A DNA stretch of 64,000 nt, taken from NCBI RefSeq assembly GCF_037126175.1, contig NZ_CP146986.1, forward strand, positions 62,001-126,000. The letters are read 5' to 3'. The translations under genes and the position numbers were made by a program. The notes below the pieces were generated by a model. That model was not told the origin of the DNA. It did no database searches and saw only the letters and a program-made list of their open reading frames with translations. Positions 54,967 to 62,500 of this stretch are shown in pieces (position 1 is the first letter of the stretch; the number at the start of each line of letters is the position of its first letter). Source of the DNA: Pseudomonas sp. RSB 5.4 (GTDB taxonomy: Bacteria > Pseudomonadota > Gammaproteobacteria > Pseudomonadales > Pseudomonadaceae).

Positions 54967-55063
54967 TGGACACAAAGGGCATTCAGCTATTCCATGTTCC
55001 TTGGCAGGTTTCACGGGCAATTCGCCTTCTGACCTGTCTTTAACATTCGCCAAGGAGAAGGTC

Positions 55064-55738
55064 ATGCAAGAGAACTACAAAAAGCTTGAAGGAATGAGGT
55101 TCGAGTTCGTTTCCGGGTCGGTGGCGAAAGAGTCTGATCATATCGCTTGCACGTTCACTTTTAAGGCGATGTTGGACTTCACGCATTTCGTGCACATGAG
55201 CAATGCGTATGTGCCGGGCTATCTCGATTCGTATATCAATGCGATCAAGCCAAGGTTGGACGGGGTAGCCCACCATAGTCTCTACAACCGATTCAATAGT
55301 GCCGCTGGCAACATTGGTACTGTTGAAGAGTTGGTCAGAGTTTTCTCTTCGCCCAACAACTACTCCGATACATGGAGTAGCAATGGCACCGGCCTACTGG
55401 CGCGTTATCACAAACCACAATTTCACATGGTCGGTGATCAGTTACAGGTCACGGGTGGGCAGGACTTTCGATGGGAGGTCGAGCCGGAGGTCGAACGGAA
55501 GATCGAGCCGCAGGATGTGCCGGACATTTACTTTGTCTGGGCACTGATTGTGTTGAAGGCATACCCCGAAGATCCTTTTCATCAGCCCGAGGAGATCGTG
55601 ACATTAGGCGATTCTGAGGAGACGCTTGTCGACGTGGGAGGGAAGCCGATCCGTAAGGGTACGCGCTACCTTGTGGGCCGCAATTTGCGTCTTGGTGCGA
55701 TTAATCCAGAGCAAATTTTGACTGCCGGGGATCCATGA
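55064..55738 (+). CDS. Hypothetical protein in low-GC insert between flhB and flhA
   Basis: I do not recognise this 224-residue protein. The ATG follows AAGGAG with good spacing; a TTG at 55001 would add 21 residues but has no ribosome site. There is no signal peptide or membrane segment. It contains many aromatic residues (FTFKAMLDFTHFVHMSNAY, RFNSAAGNIG) and an acidic mid-section (WEVEPEVERKIEPQDVPDI). Codon use is less GC-rich than that of its flagellar neighbours. Gene, location and base composition suggest an acquired single gene. A function cannot be named. Confidence 0.7.
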   Translation: MQENYKKLEGMRFEFVSGSVAKESDHIACTFTFKAMLDFTHFVHMSNAYVPGYLDSYINAIKPRLDGVAHHSLYNRFNSAAGNIGTVEELVRVFSSPNNYSDTWSSNGTGLLARYHKPQFHMVGDQLQVTGGQDFRWEVEPEVERKIEPQDVPDIYFVWALIVLKAYPEDPFHQPEEIVTLGDSEETLVDVGGKPIRKGTRYLVGRNLRLGAINPEQILTAGDP

Positions 55739-55881
55739 GTGCGCGGTTTTTTCTGATTTTTTTACCCGCCTCTAATGGTGATAGCCGTCCTGCGTCTGTT
55801 TAGCGGTCGGCTCCATGGCGCCCAGCTTCTGGCAAGACAATTCCCCTGAAGCAAACCTCAATTTCAATCCCCGGCAAAAGT

Positions 55882-55897
55882 TGGAAGGCTTCTTGCA
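55882..55897 (+). promoter_or_regulatory. Sigma-54 promoter of flhA
   Basis: TGGAAG-GCTTC-TTGCA has correctly spaced -24 GG and -12 GC, 61 bases before the flhA start. FleQ and RpoN control of flhA is established in P. aeruginosa. Confidence 0.72.
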
Positions 55898-55958
55898 GTA
55901 GCCGCCGTGCGCCTGCTTTGGGCGTCAAAAGTTTGCTTTAAAGGAACGGGGAAAACCG

Positions 55959-58088
55959 GTGGATCGCTCTCAGTTATTCAACACTGCTCGCTCGAATGTT
56001 GCCGACCTCAGTCGAGGCAATCTGGGTGTGCCGTTGTTGCTGCTGGTCATGCTGGCGATGATGATGTTGCCGGTGCCGCCGTTCCTGCTGGACGTGTTTT
56101 TCACCTTCAACATCGCCCTGTCGATTGTCGTCCTGTTGGTCTGCGTGTATGCGCTGCGACCACTGGATTTTGCGGTGTTCCCGACCATTCTGCTGGTGGC
56201 GACGCTGCTGCGGCTGGCGTTGAACGTGGCCTCGACGCGGGTGGTGATGCTCCACGGTCAGGACGGCCACGCTGCTGCCGGTAAGGTGATCCAGGCCTTC
56301 GGTGAAGTGGTGATCGGCGGCAACTACGTGGTCGGTATCGTGGTCTTCGCGATCCTGATGATCATCAACTTCGTCGTGGTGACCAAGGGTGCCGGGCGGA
56401 TTTCCGAGGTGAGCGCACGCTTCACCCTCGATGCGATGCCCGGCAAGCAAATGGCGATCGACGCCGACCTCAACGCCGGTCTGATCGACCAGAACCAGGC
56501 CAAGGCGCGCCGTCAGGAAGTCGCCCAAGAGGCCGAGTTCTACGGTTCGATGGACGGTGCGAGCAAGTTCGTCCGTGGTGACGCCATCGCCGGCCTGCTG
56601 ATTCTGTTCATCAACCTCATCGGCGGTATGGCCGTCGGTATCTTCCAGCACAACATGACCTTCGCCGACGCGGGCAAGGTTTACGCGTTGCTGACCATTG
56701 GTGACGGTTTGGTGGCGCAATTGCCATCACTGTTGTTATCGACAGCGGCAGCGATCATGGTGACCCGTGCTTCCGGTTCGGAAGACATGGGCAAGCAGAT
56801 CAATCGGCAGATGTTCGCCTCGCCCAAAGCCCTGGCGGTGGCCGCCGGTTTGATGGCCGTGATGGGCCTCGTCCCGGGCATGCCGCACTTCTCGTTCCTG
56901 AGCATGGCCGCGCTGGCTGCCGGTGGCGCCTACCTGTTCTGGAAGAAGCAGAACGTCGCCAAGGTGCAGGCGCTGCAAGAGGTTCAGCGCCAGCAGGAAC
57001 TGCTGCCGTCGCCGGCCCGCGCCATGGAAACCAAGGAGCTGGGCTGGGATGACGTGACGCCGATCGACATGATCGGTCTGGAAGTCGGTTATCGCCTGAT
57101 CCCGCTGGTGGATCGCAATCAGGGCGGTCAGTTGCTGGCGCGGATCAAGGGCGTGCGCAAGAAGCTCTCGCAGGATCTGGGCTTCCTGATGCCGACGGTA
57201 CATATTCGCGACAACCTCGATCTGGCGCCGAGCGCCTATCGCCTGACCCTGATGGGGGTGATCCTCGCCGAAGCCGAGATCTACCCGGATCGCGAACTGG
57301 CGATCAACCCGGGACAGGTCTACGGCACGCTCAACGGCATTACCGCCAAAGATCCGGCTTTCGGCCTGGAGGCGGTGTGGATCGAAGTCAGCCAGCGTGC
57401 GCAGGCGCAATCGCTCGGTTACACCGTGGTCGACGCCAGTACCGTGGTCGCGACGCACTTGAACCAGATTCTGTACAAGCACTCCAGCGAGCTGATCGGC
57501 CACGAAGAAGTGCAGCAACTCATGCAATTGCTGGCCAAAAGCTCGCCGAAACTGGCTGAAGAGCTGGTGCCGGGGGTGGTGTCGCTCTCGCAGTTGCTCA
57601 AAGTGCTGCAGGCGCTGCTGGCCGAACACGTGCCGGTGCGCGATATCCGCAGCATTGCCGAAGCCATCGCCAACAACGCCGCCAAGAGTCAAGATACCGC
57701 CGCTTTGGTGGCCGCCGTACGCGTCGGGGTATCCCGCGCCATCGTCCAAAGCATTGTAGGCACTGACTCCGAGCTGCCTGTGATCACCTTGGAACCAAGG
57801 TTGGAACAAATATTGCTCAATAGTCTGCAGAAGGCAGGACAAGGCTCTGAAGAGGGCGTTCTGCTGGAGCCAAGCATGGCCGAGAAGCTGCAGCGTTCGC
57901 TCATCGAAGCGGCGCAGCGCCAGGAAATGCAAGGTCAACCGGTGATCCTGTTGGTAGCAGGCCCGATACGCGCGATGCTCTCGCGTTTCGGCCGCCTCGC
58001 AGTCCCAGGGCTGCACGTGCTGGCCTACCAGGAAATTCCGGACAACAAGCAAGTGACCATCGTTGCGACAGTAGGGCCCAACGGCTGA
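55959..58088 (+). CDS. flhA: FlhA, export gate protein
   Basis: FlhA is the nonameric ring of the export gate. The first 320 residues contain about eight membrane segments, with the FHIPEP family segments LLRLALNVASTRVVML, GNYVVGIVVFAILMIINFVVV and RFTLDAMPGKQMAIDADLNAG. The cytoplasmic domain (about 350-709) binds chaperones and substrates. The start is GTG, with AAGGAACGGGG upstream. At 709 residues the length is normal. flhF starts 11 bases after the stop. Confidence 0.97.
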   Translation: MDRSQLFNTARSNVADLSRGNLGVPLLLLVMLAMMMLPVPPFLLDVFFTFNIALSIVVLLVCVYALRPLDFAVFPTILLVATLLRLALNVASTRVVMLHGQDGHAAAGKVIQAFGEVVIGGNYVVGIVVFAILMIINFVVVTKGAGRISEVSARFTLDAMPGKQMAIDADLNAGLIDQNQAKARRQEVAQEAEFYGSMDGASKFVRGDAIAGLLILFINLIGGMAVGIFQHNMTFADAGKVYALLTIGDGLVAQLPSLLLSTAAAIMVTRASGSEDMGKQINRQMFASPKALAVAAGLMAVMGLVPGMPHFSFLSMAALAAGGAYLFWKKQNVAKVQALQEVQRQQELLPSPARAMETKELGWDDVTPIDMIGLEVGYRLIPLVDRNQGGQLLARIKGVRKKLSQDLGFLMPTVHIRDNLDLAPSAYRLTLMGVILAEAEIYPDRELAINPGQVYGTLNGITAKDPAFGLEAVWIEVSQRAQAQSLGYTVVDASTVVATHLNQILYKHSSELIGHEEVQQLMQLLAKSSPKLAEELVPGVVSLSQLLKVLQALLAEHVPVRDIRSIAEAIANNAAKSQDTAALVAAVRVGVSRAIVQSIVGTDSELPVITLEPRLEQILLNSLQKAGQGSEEGVLLEPSMAEKLQRSLIEAAQRQEMQGQPVILLVAGPIRAMLSRFGRLAVPGLHVLAYQEIPDNKQVTIVATVGPNG

Positions 58089-58099
58089 GGTAGTGGTTT

Positions 58100-59440
58100 A
58101 TGCAAGTTAAGCGTTTTTTCGCCGCCGATATGCGTCAGGCCATGAAGCTGGTTCGTGATGAGCTGGGCGCTGATGCCGCCATCATTGGCAACCGCCGCAT
58201 TGCCGGCGGCGTCGAGCTGACGGCGGCGCTGGATTACAAATTGTCTGCGCTGGCACCACGGGTTCCGAACATGGAACTCGAGGACGAGCTGCGCAAGACC
58301 CAGTCGCGCATCGTTACCGCCCAGGCCGAACTGAGCCTGCGTGGCGAAGCCGACGGCAACACCAATCGCCAGTTGTTCGCCGGGCTGCCGTTGACGGCCG
58401 GCCTGCCGCTGACCGCTGCCGAGCCGTTGAGCGAACCGACTTACGCCGCCCCGGCGCGTCCGGCGCCAGCGCCTGCCCAGTCGTCCGCCGGCATCGATCC
58501 GCGTGCGCTGGATTCGATGCGTTTCGAATTGAACAGTTTGCGTGAGCTGATGGAAGTGCAGCTCGGCACCCTGGCCTGGAATCAGCTGCAAGGCAGCCGT
58601 CCGGCACAAGCCAATCTGTATCGCCGTCTGCAACGTATCGGTCTGTCCGGACCGTTGTCGCGCGACCTGTTGGCGATGATCACCGACATCGAAGAACCGC
58701 GTCAGGCCTGGCGCATGCTGCTCGCGCACCTGGCGCGAATGATTGCCGTGCCAGAAGTCGAGCCGCTGGAAGAGGGCGGGGTGATTGCCATGGTCGGCCC
58801 GGCCGGCATGGGCAAGACCACCACCCTGGCCAAACTCGCGGCGCGCTACGTGCTCAAGTACGGCGCGCAGAATGTTGCGCTGGTCAGCATGGACAGCTTC
58901 CGCATCGGCGCCCAGGAACAACTCAAGACCCTGGGGCGGATTCTCAATGTGCCGGTTACGCACGTCGATCCGGGCCAGTCGCTGGTGCAGGCACTCGACC
59001 CGCTGCTGCGCAAACGCGTGGTGCTGATCGATACCGCCGGCCTGCAGGCCAGCGATCCGGCACTGCGCATGCAGCTGGAAAGTCTGGCCGGGCGTGGCAT
59101 CCGTTCAAAAAATTATCTGGTGCTGGCAACCACCAGCCAGAAACAGGTTCTAACCGCCGCTTATCACAGTTACAAGCGTTGCGGGCTTGCCGGCTGCATC
59201 CTGACTAAACTGGATGAGACGGCCAGCCTTGGCGAAGTGTTGAGCCTGGCGATCAGTCATGAACTGCCGGTCGCCTACCTGACCGACGGCCCACGGATTC
59301 CGGATGATCTGCATCTGCCGCGCCGTCATCAATTGGTCAGCCGCGCCGTCAGCGTGCAAATGCAGGAAGAACCCAGCGAAGAAGCCATGGCTGACATGTT
59401 CGCTGATATCTACCACAGCCCGACCAAGCAGGTTGGCTGA
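58100..59440 (+). CDS. flhF: FlhF, SRP-type GTPase for polar flagellum placement
   Basis: FlhF marks the cell pole for flagellum assembly. The N-terminal basic domain (MQVKRFFAADMRQAMKLVRD) leads through an Ala/Pro-rich linker to the NG domain. G1 is GPAGMGKT at residues 233-240, followed by LVSMDSFRIGAQEQL, VLIDTAGLQ and LTKLDETASLG. At 446 residues the length is normal. It pairs with fleN in the usual flhA-flhF-fleN-fliA order. Confidence 0.97.
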   Translation: MQVKRFFAADMRQAMKLVRDELGADAAIIGNRRIAGGVELTAALDYKLSALAPRVPNMELEDELRKTQSRIVTAQAELSLRGEADGNTNRQLFAGLPLTAGLPLTAAEPLSEPTYAAPARPAPAPAQSSAGIDPRALDSMRFELNSLRELMEVQLGTLAWNQLQGSRPAQANLYRRLQRIGLSGPLSRDLLAMITDIEEPRQAWRMLLAHLARMIAVPEVEPLEEGGVIAMVGPAGMGKTTTLAKLAARYVLKYGAQNVALVSMDSFRIGAQEQLKTLGRILNVPVTHVDPGQSLVQALDPLLRKRVVLIDTAGLQASDPALRMQLESLAGRGIRSKNYLVLATTSQKQVLTAAYHSYKRCGLAGCILTKLDETASLGEVLSLAISHELPVAYLTDGPRIPDDLHLPRRHQLVSRAVSVQMQEEPSEEAMADMFADIYHSPTKQVG

Positions 59441-59444
59441 GGTA

Positions 59445-59552
59445 ATGAACAGTTTTTGTACCTACATCGATGGTCTGCCATGCATTGTTCCGGTTGAGAA
59501 CGCGCAGCCAGTAATGTGGCCTCCGTCTATGCAAGACAAGGTAAAGAAATAA
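59445..59552 (+). CDS. Possible 35-residue protein between flhF and fleN
   Basis: A 36-codon frame (MNSFCTYIDGLPCIVPVENA at its start, ending in QDKVKK) begins 4 bases after the flhF stop with GAGGT as ribosome site, and ends 1 base before the fleN start. It fills the flhF-fleN gap almost exactly. It could be a real small protein coupling flhF to fleN translation, or simply the fleN leader. Nothing in it matches a known family. Confidence 0.35.
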   Translation: MNSFCTYIDGLPCIVPVENAQPVMWPPSMQDKVKK

Positions 59553-59553
59553 C

Positions 59554-60384
59554 ATGGGCAGCATGCATCCCGTACAGGTGATCGCGGTGACCGGCGGCAA
59601 AGGTGGCGTCGGCAAGACTAACGTGTCAGTGAACTTGTCTCTGGCGCTGGCAGAGCTTGGCCGTCGGGTCATGCTGCTGGACGCCGATCTGGGGCTGGCG
59701 AACGTCGACGTTCTGCTGGGACTGACCCCCAAACGCACTTTGGCCGATGTCATCGAAGGCCGCTGTGAGCTGCGCGACGTGCTGTTGCAGGGCCCCGGCG
59801 GGATCCGCATCGTGCCGGCCGCTTCCGGCACCCAGAGCATGGTGCACCTGAGCCCGGCACAACACGCCGGTCTGATTCAGGCCTTCAGCGACATCGGCGA
59901 CAACCTCGATGTGCTGGTGATCGACACCGCTGCAGGTATTGGTGACTCGGTAGTCAGTTTTGTCCGCGCCGCGCAGGAAGTGTTGCTGGTGGTCTGCGAC
60001 GAGCCGACCTCGATCACCGACGCCTACGCGCTGATCAAACTGCTCAACCGCGACTACGGCATGAACCGCTTCCGCGTGCTGGCCAACATGGCGCAGAGCC
60101 CGCAGGAAGGGCGCAACCTGTTCGCCAAGTTGACCAAGGTCACGGATCGCTTCCTCGACGTCGCCTTACAATACGTCGGCGCGGTGCCGTACGACGAAAG
60201 CGTGCGCAAGGCAGTGCAGAAGCAGCGAGCGGTCTATGAAGCCTTTCCGCGTTCCAAGTGCGCGCTGGCGTTCAAGGCGATCGCGCAGAAGGTCGATACC
60301 TGGCCGCTGCCTGCCAACCCGCGTGGCCACCTGGAGTTTTTCGTCGAGCGCCTCGTGCAGCAAACGGCAGGGCCTGTGCTATGA
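59554..60384 (+). CDS. fleN: FleN (FlhG), flagellar number regulator
   Basis: FleN is a MinD-like ATPase that restrains FleQ and limits polar flagella to one or few. The deviant Walker A GGKGGVGKT lies at residues 14-22, then VMLLDADLGLANVDVLLG and VLVIDTAAGIGD. At 276 residues the length is normal. ATG at 59554 or 59563 are both possible. fliA overlaps the stop (ATGA). Confidence 0.97.
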   Translation: MGSMHPVQVIAVTGGKGGVGKTNVSVNLSLALAELGRRVMLLDADLGLANVDVLLGLTPKRTLADVIEGRCELRDVLLQGPGGIRIVPAASGTQSMVHLSPAQHAGLIQAFSDIGDNLDVLVIDTAAGIGDSVVSFVRAAQEVLLVVCDEPTSITDAYALIKLLNRDYGMNRFRVLANMAQSPQEGRNLFAKLTKVTDRFLDVALQYVGAVPYDESVRKAVQKQRAVYEAFPRSKCALAFKAIAQKVDTWPLPANPRGHLEFFVERLVQQTAGPVL

Positions 60385-61121
60385 CCGCCAGCGGTATGAA
60401 CTACTACAAGAAGTCGGCACGTGACGCGCAGTACGAGTTGATCGAGCGTTACGCGCCACTGGTCAAGCGCATTGCCTATCACCTGCTGGCGCGCTTGCCG
60501 GCGAGTGTGCAGGTTGAAGACCTGATTCAGGCCGGGATGATCGGCCTGCTCGAAGTCTCGACCAAATACGACGCCAGCAAAGGCGCCAGTTTCGAAACGT
60601 ACGCGGGCATCCGGATCCGCGGCGCGATGCTCGACGAAGTACGCAAAGGGGATTGGGCACCGCGCTCGGTTCACCGCAACACCCGTATGGTCAGTGACGC
60701 AATTCGGGCAATTGAAGCTAAAACCGGCCGTGACGCTAAAGATCACGAGGTTGCGGCCGAACTCCAATTGAGTCTCGACGATTACTACGGGATTTTGAAT
60801 GACACCCTGGGCAGCCGGCTGTTCAGTTTCGACGACCTGTTGCAGGACGGCGAACACGAAGGGCTGCACGAGGATGGCGCCAGTGCTCATCTTGAGCCGT
60901 CACGCGATCTGGAAGATGAACGCTTCCAGGCGGCGCTGGCGGACGCGATTGCCAATTTGCCGGAGCGTGAGCGACTGGTGTTGGCGCTGTACTACGACGA
61001 AGAGCTGAACCTCAAGGAGATCGGTGAAGTCCTTGGCGTCAGTGAATCGCGGGTCAGCCAGTTACACAGCCAGTGCGCGGCCCGTTTGCGGGGGCGTTTG
61101 GGGGAGTGGCGAGCGCGCTGA
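60381..61121 (+). CDS. fliA: FliA, flagellar sigma factor sigma-28
   Basis: FliA directs late flagellar and chemotaxis transcription. The 246-residue protein has regions 2, 3 and 4 of a group 3 sigma factor: YAPLVKRIAYHLLARLPASV, VEDLIQAGMIGLLEV, RGAMLDEVRKGDW and the region 4 helix-turn-helix LKEIGEVLGVSESRVSQLH. The start ATG overlaps the fleN stop. A hairpin lies just after the gene. Confidence 0.97.
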   Translation: MTASGMNYYKKSARDAQYELIERYAPLVKRIAYHLLARLPASVQVEDLIQAGMIGLLEVSTKYDASKGASFETYAGIRIRGAMLDEVRKGDWAPRSVHRNTRMVSDAIRAIEAKTGRDAKDHEVAAELQLSLDDYYGILNDTLGSRLFSFDDLLQDGEHEGLHEDGASAHLEPSRDLEDERFQAALADAIANLPERERLVLALYYDEELNLKEIGEVLGVSESRVSQLHSQCAARLRGRLGEWRAR

Positions 61122-61123
61122 AG

Positions 61124-61141
61124 GCAGTGTGGGGACACTGC
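61124..61141 (+). other. Hairpin after fliA
   Basis: GCAGTGT-GGGG-ACACTGC is a perfect 7-pair hairpin 2 bases after the fliA stop. No T tract follows, so it may stabilise the mRNA end rather than terminate. Confidence 0.5.
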
Positions 61142-61165
61142 GAACGAGGCTGGTGCGGTGATGAA

Positions 61166-61181
61166 CGGCACCGGTCTTGCT
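61166..61181 (+). promoter_or_regulatory. Possible sigma-54 element before cheY
   Basis: CGGCAC-CGGTC-TTGCT has correct -24/-12 spacing and lies about 95 bases upstream of the cheY start. Confidence 0.4.
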
Positions 61182-61194
61182 CTGTTGTGCTCCA

Positions 61195-61221
61195 GACAGT
61201 CTTCGAGTGCTGCGCCGATTG
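61195..61221 (+). promoter_or_regulatory. Possible sigma-28 element before cheY
   Basis: GACA, 15 bases, then GCCGATTG (61214-61221) partly matches the FliA consensus TAAA-N15-GCCGATAA. FliA control of chemotaxis genes is usual in Pseudomonas; the -35 match is weak. Confidence 0.38.
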
Positions 61222-61275
61222 ATTGAAGTGGCGCGTCCAGGTGCTGGGCGCGTTTAAGACTGCTTGGAGGTCGAA

Positions 61276-61659
61276 TTGAACAAAGACATGAAAATCCTCA
61301 TCGTTGATGACTTCTCAACGATGCGGCGGATCATCAAGAACCTGCTGCGGGATCTTGGGTTCACCAACACCGTCGAGGCCGACGATGGCACTACCGCCAT
61401 TCCGGTGCTCAACAGCGGCAGCATCGACTTTCTGGTAACGGACTGGAACATGCCGGGCATGACCGGTATCGACTTGCTGCGCCACGTGCGTGCCGATGAA
61501 AAACTCAAGCATCTGCCGGTGCTGATGGTGACCGCTGAAGCCAAGCGCGAGCAGATCATCGAGGCCGCTCAGGCCGGTGTGAACGGCTACGTGGTCAAAC
61601 CTTTCACGGCTCAGGCGTTGAAAGACAAAATCGAGAAGATTTTCGAACGCATCGGCTGA
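61276..61659 (+). CDS. cheY: CheY, chemotaxis response regulator
   Basis: CheY, phosphorylated by CheA, binds FliM and alters rotation. The receiver has the acidic pair in ILIVDDFSTMRRII, the phospho-acceptor Asp in FLVTDWNMPGMTG, and VKPFTAQALKDKI. I chose TTG at 61276, 5 bases after GGAGG (61266-61270). The ATG at 61288 would be 17 bases from that ribosome site. The TTG start gives 127 residues. cheZ follows after 17 bases. Confidence 0.95.
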   Translation: MNKDMKILIVDDFSTMRRIIKNLLRDLGFTNTVEADDGTTAIPVLNSGSIDFLVTDWNMPGMTGIDLLRHVRADEKLKHLPVLMVTAEAKREQIIEAAQAGVNGYVVKPFTAQALKDKIEKIFERIG

Positions 61660-61676
61660 TGACGCGCGGGGGAGCT

Positions 61677-62465
61677 ATGGAGCATAACGAATCTTCACAG
61701 GGCGATTTCGAGTCGACCCTGAAAAAACACGCGGTCGAACTGGTCGAGAGCCTTGAAAAAGGCAGGTTCGGCGACGCTGTGCAACTGATCCATGAGCTCA
61801 ATCAGACCCGTGACCGCGGCCTGTATCAGGAAGTGGGCAAGCTCACACGCGAACTGCACAGTGCGATCGTCAATTTCCAGATCGATCCGCACATGCCGCA
61901 GGCCGAGGAAGTGTCGCAAATCACCGACGCCACCGAACGCCTGGGCTATGTGGTCAAGCTGACCGAAGCCGCGGCCAACCGCACCATGGATCTGGTGGAA
62001 AGCGCCACCCCGGTGGTCAATGGCCTGGCTGAAGAAGCCCAGGCCCTGAGCACCGATTGGGGCCGCTTCATGCGTCGCGAGGTCGGGGCTGAAGAGTTCC
62101 GCGAGCTGGCGCGCCGGGTCGACGGTTTTCTGTCACGCAGCAGCACGGACAACCGTGCGGTGTCGAGCAACCTCAACGACATCCTGCTGGCTCAGGATTA
62201 CCAGGACCTCACCGGTCAAGTGATCAAGCGTGTGACCCAGCTGGTCACCGAAGTCGAAAGCAATTTGCTCAAACTCGTCCTCATGGCCAGTCAGGTTGAC
62301 CGCTTTGCGGGCATCGAACACGACCGTGCCGCGATGCTTGCAGAAAAAGATCCACAAAAACATCTCTCGCAGGGTGAAGGTCCGCAGATTCATGCCGATA
62401 AACGAGAAGACGTTGTGTCCGGTCAGGACGATGTGGACGATTTGTTATCCAGCCTTGGATTTTGA
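61677..62465 (+). CDS. cheZ: CheZ, CheY phosphatase
   Basis: CheZ dephosphorylates CheY-P. The 262-residue helical protein has the family core ILLAQDYQDLTGQVIKRV, which includes the catalytic Gln, and the C-terminal CheY-binding tail DDVDDLLSSLGF. The ATG at 61677 follows GGGGGAG. cheA starts 35 bases after the stop with TAGGAG upstream. Confidence 0.96.
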   Translation: MEHNESSQGDFESTLKKHAVELVESLEKGRFGDAVQLIHELNQTRDRGLYQEVGKLTRELHSAIVNFQIDPHMPQAEEVSQITDATERLGYVVKLTEAAANRTMDLVESATPVVNGLAEEAQALSTDWGRFMRREVGAEEFRELARRVDGFLSRSSTDNRAVSSNLNDILLAQDYQDLTGQVIKRVTQLVTEVESNLLKLVLMASQVDRFAGIEHDRAAMLAEKDPQKHLSQGEGPQIHADKREDVVSGQDDVDDLLSSLGF

Positions 62466-62500
62466 GTTTAGGTTTTTAGACCTGTAGGAGCACCCCATTA

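Larger units (their letters stand above)
54463..55063. other. 601-base gap without a recognised gene: folded leader, palindrome, single REP
   Basis: From left to right it holds the folded leader of the minus-strand DUF6124 gene (54501-54640), a perfect palindrome (54771-54790), a single REP element (54829-54851) and a CTG-N10-CAG site (54951-54966). The last 100 bases form the upstream region of the unknown gene at 55064. GC content is visibly lower in the right half than in the flagellar genes. Confidence 0.7.

Noticed and set aside
55001..55063. An N-terminal extension of the unknown gene from TTG at 55001
   Set aside because: No ribosome site there, while the ATG at 55064 has AAGGAG at good spacing.
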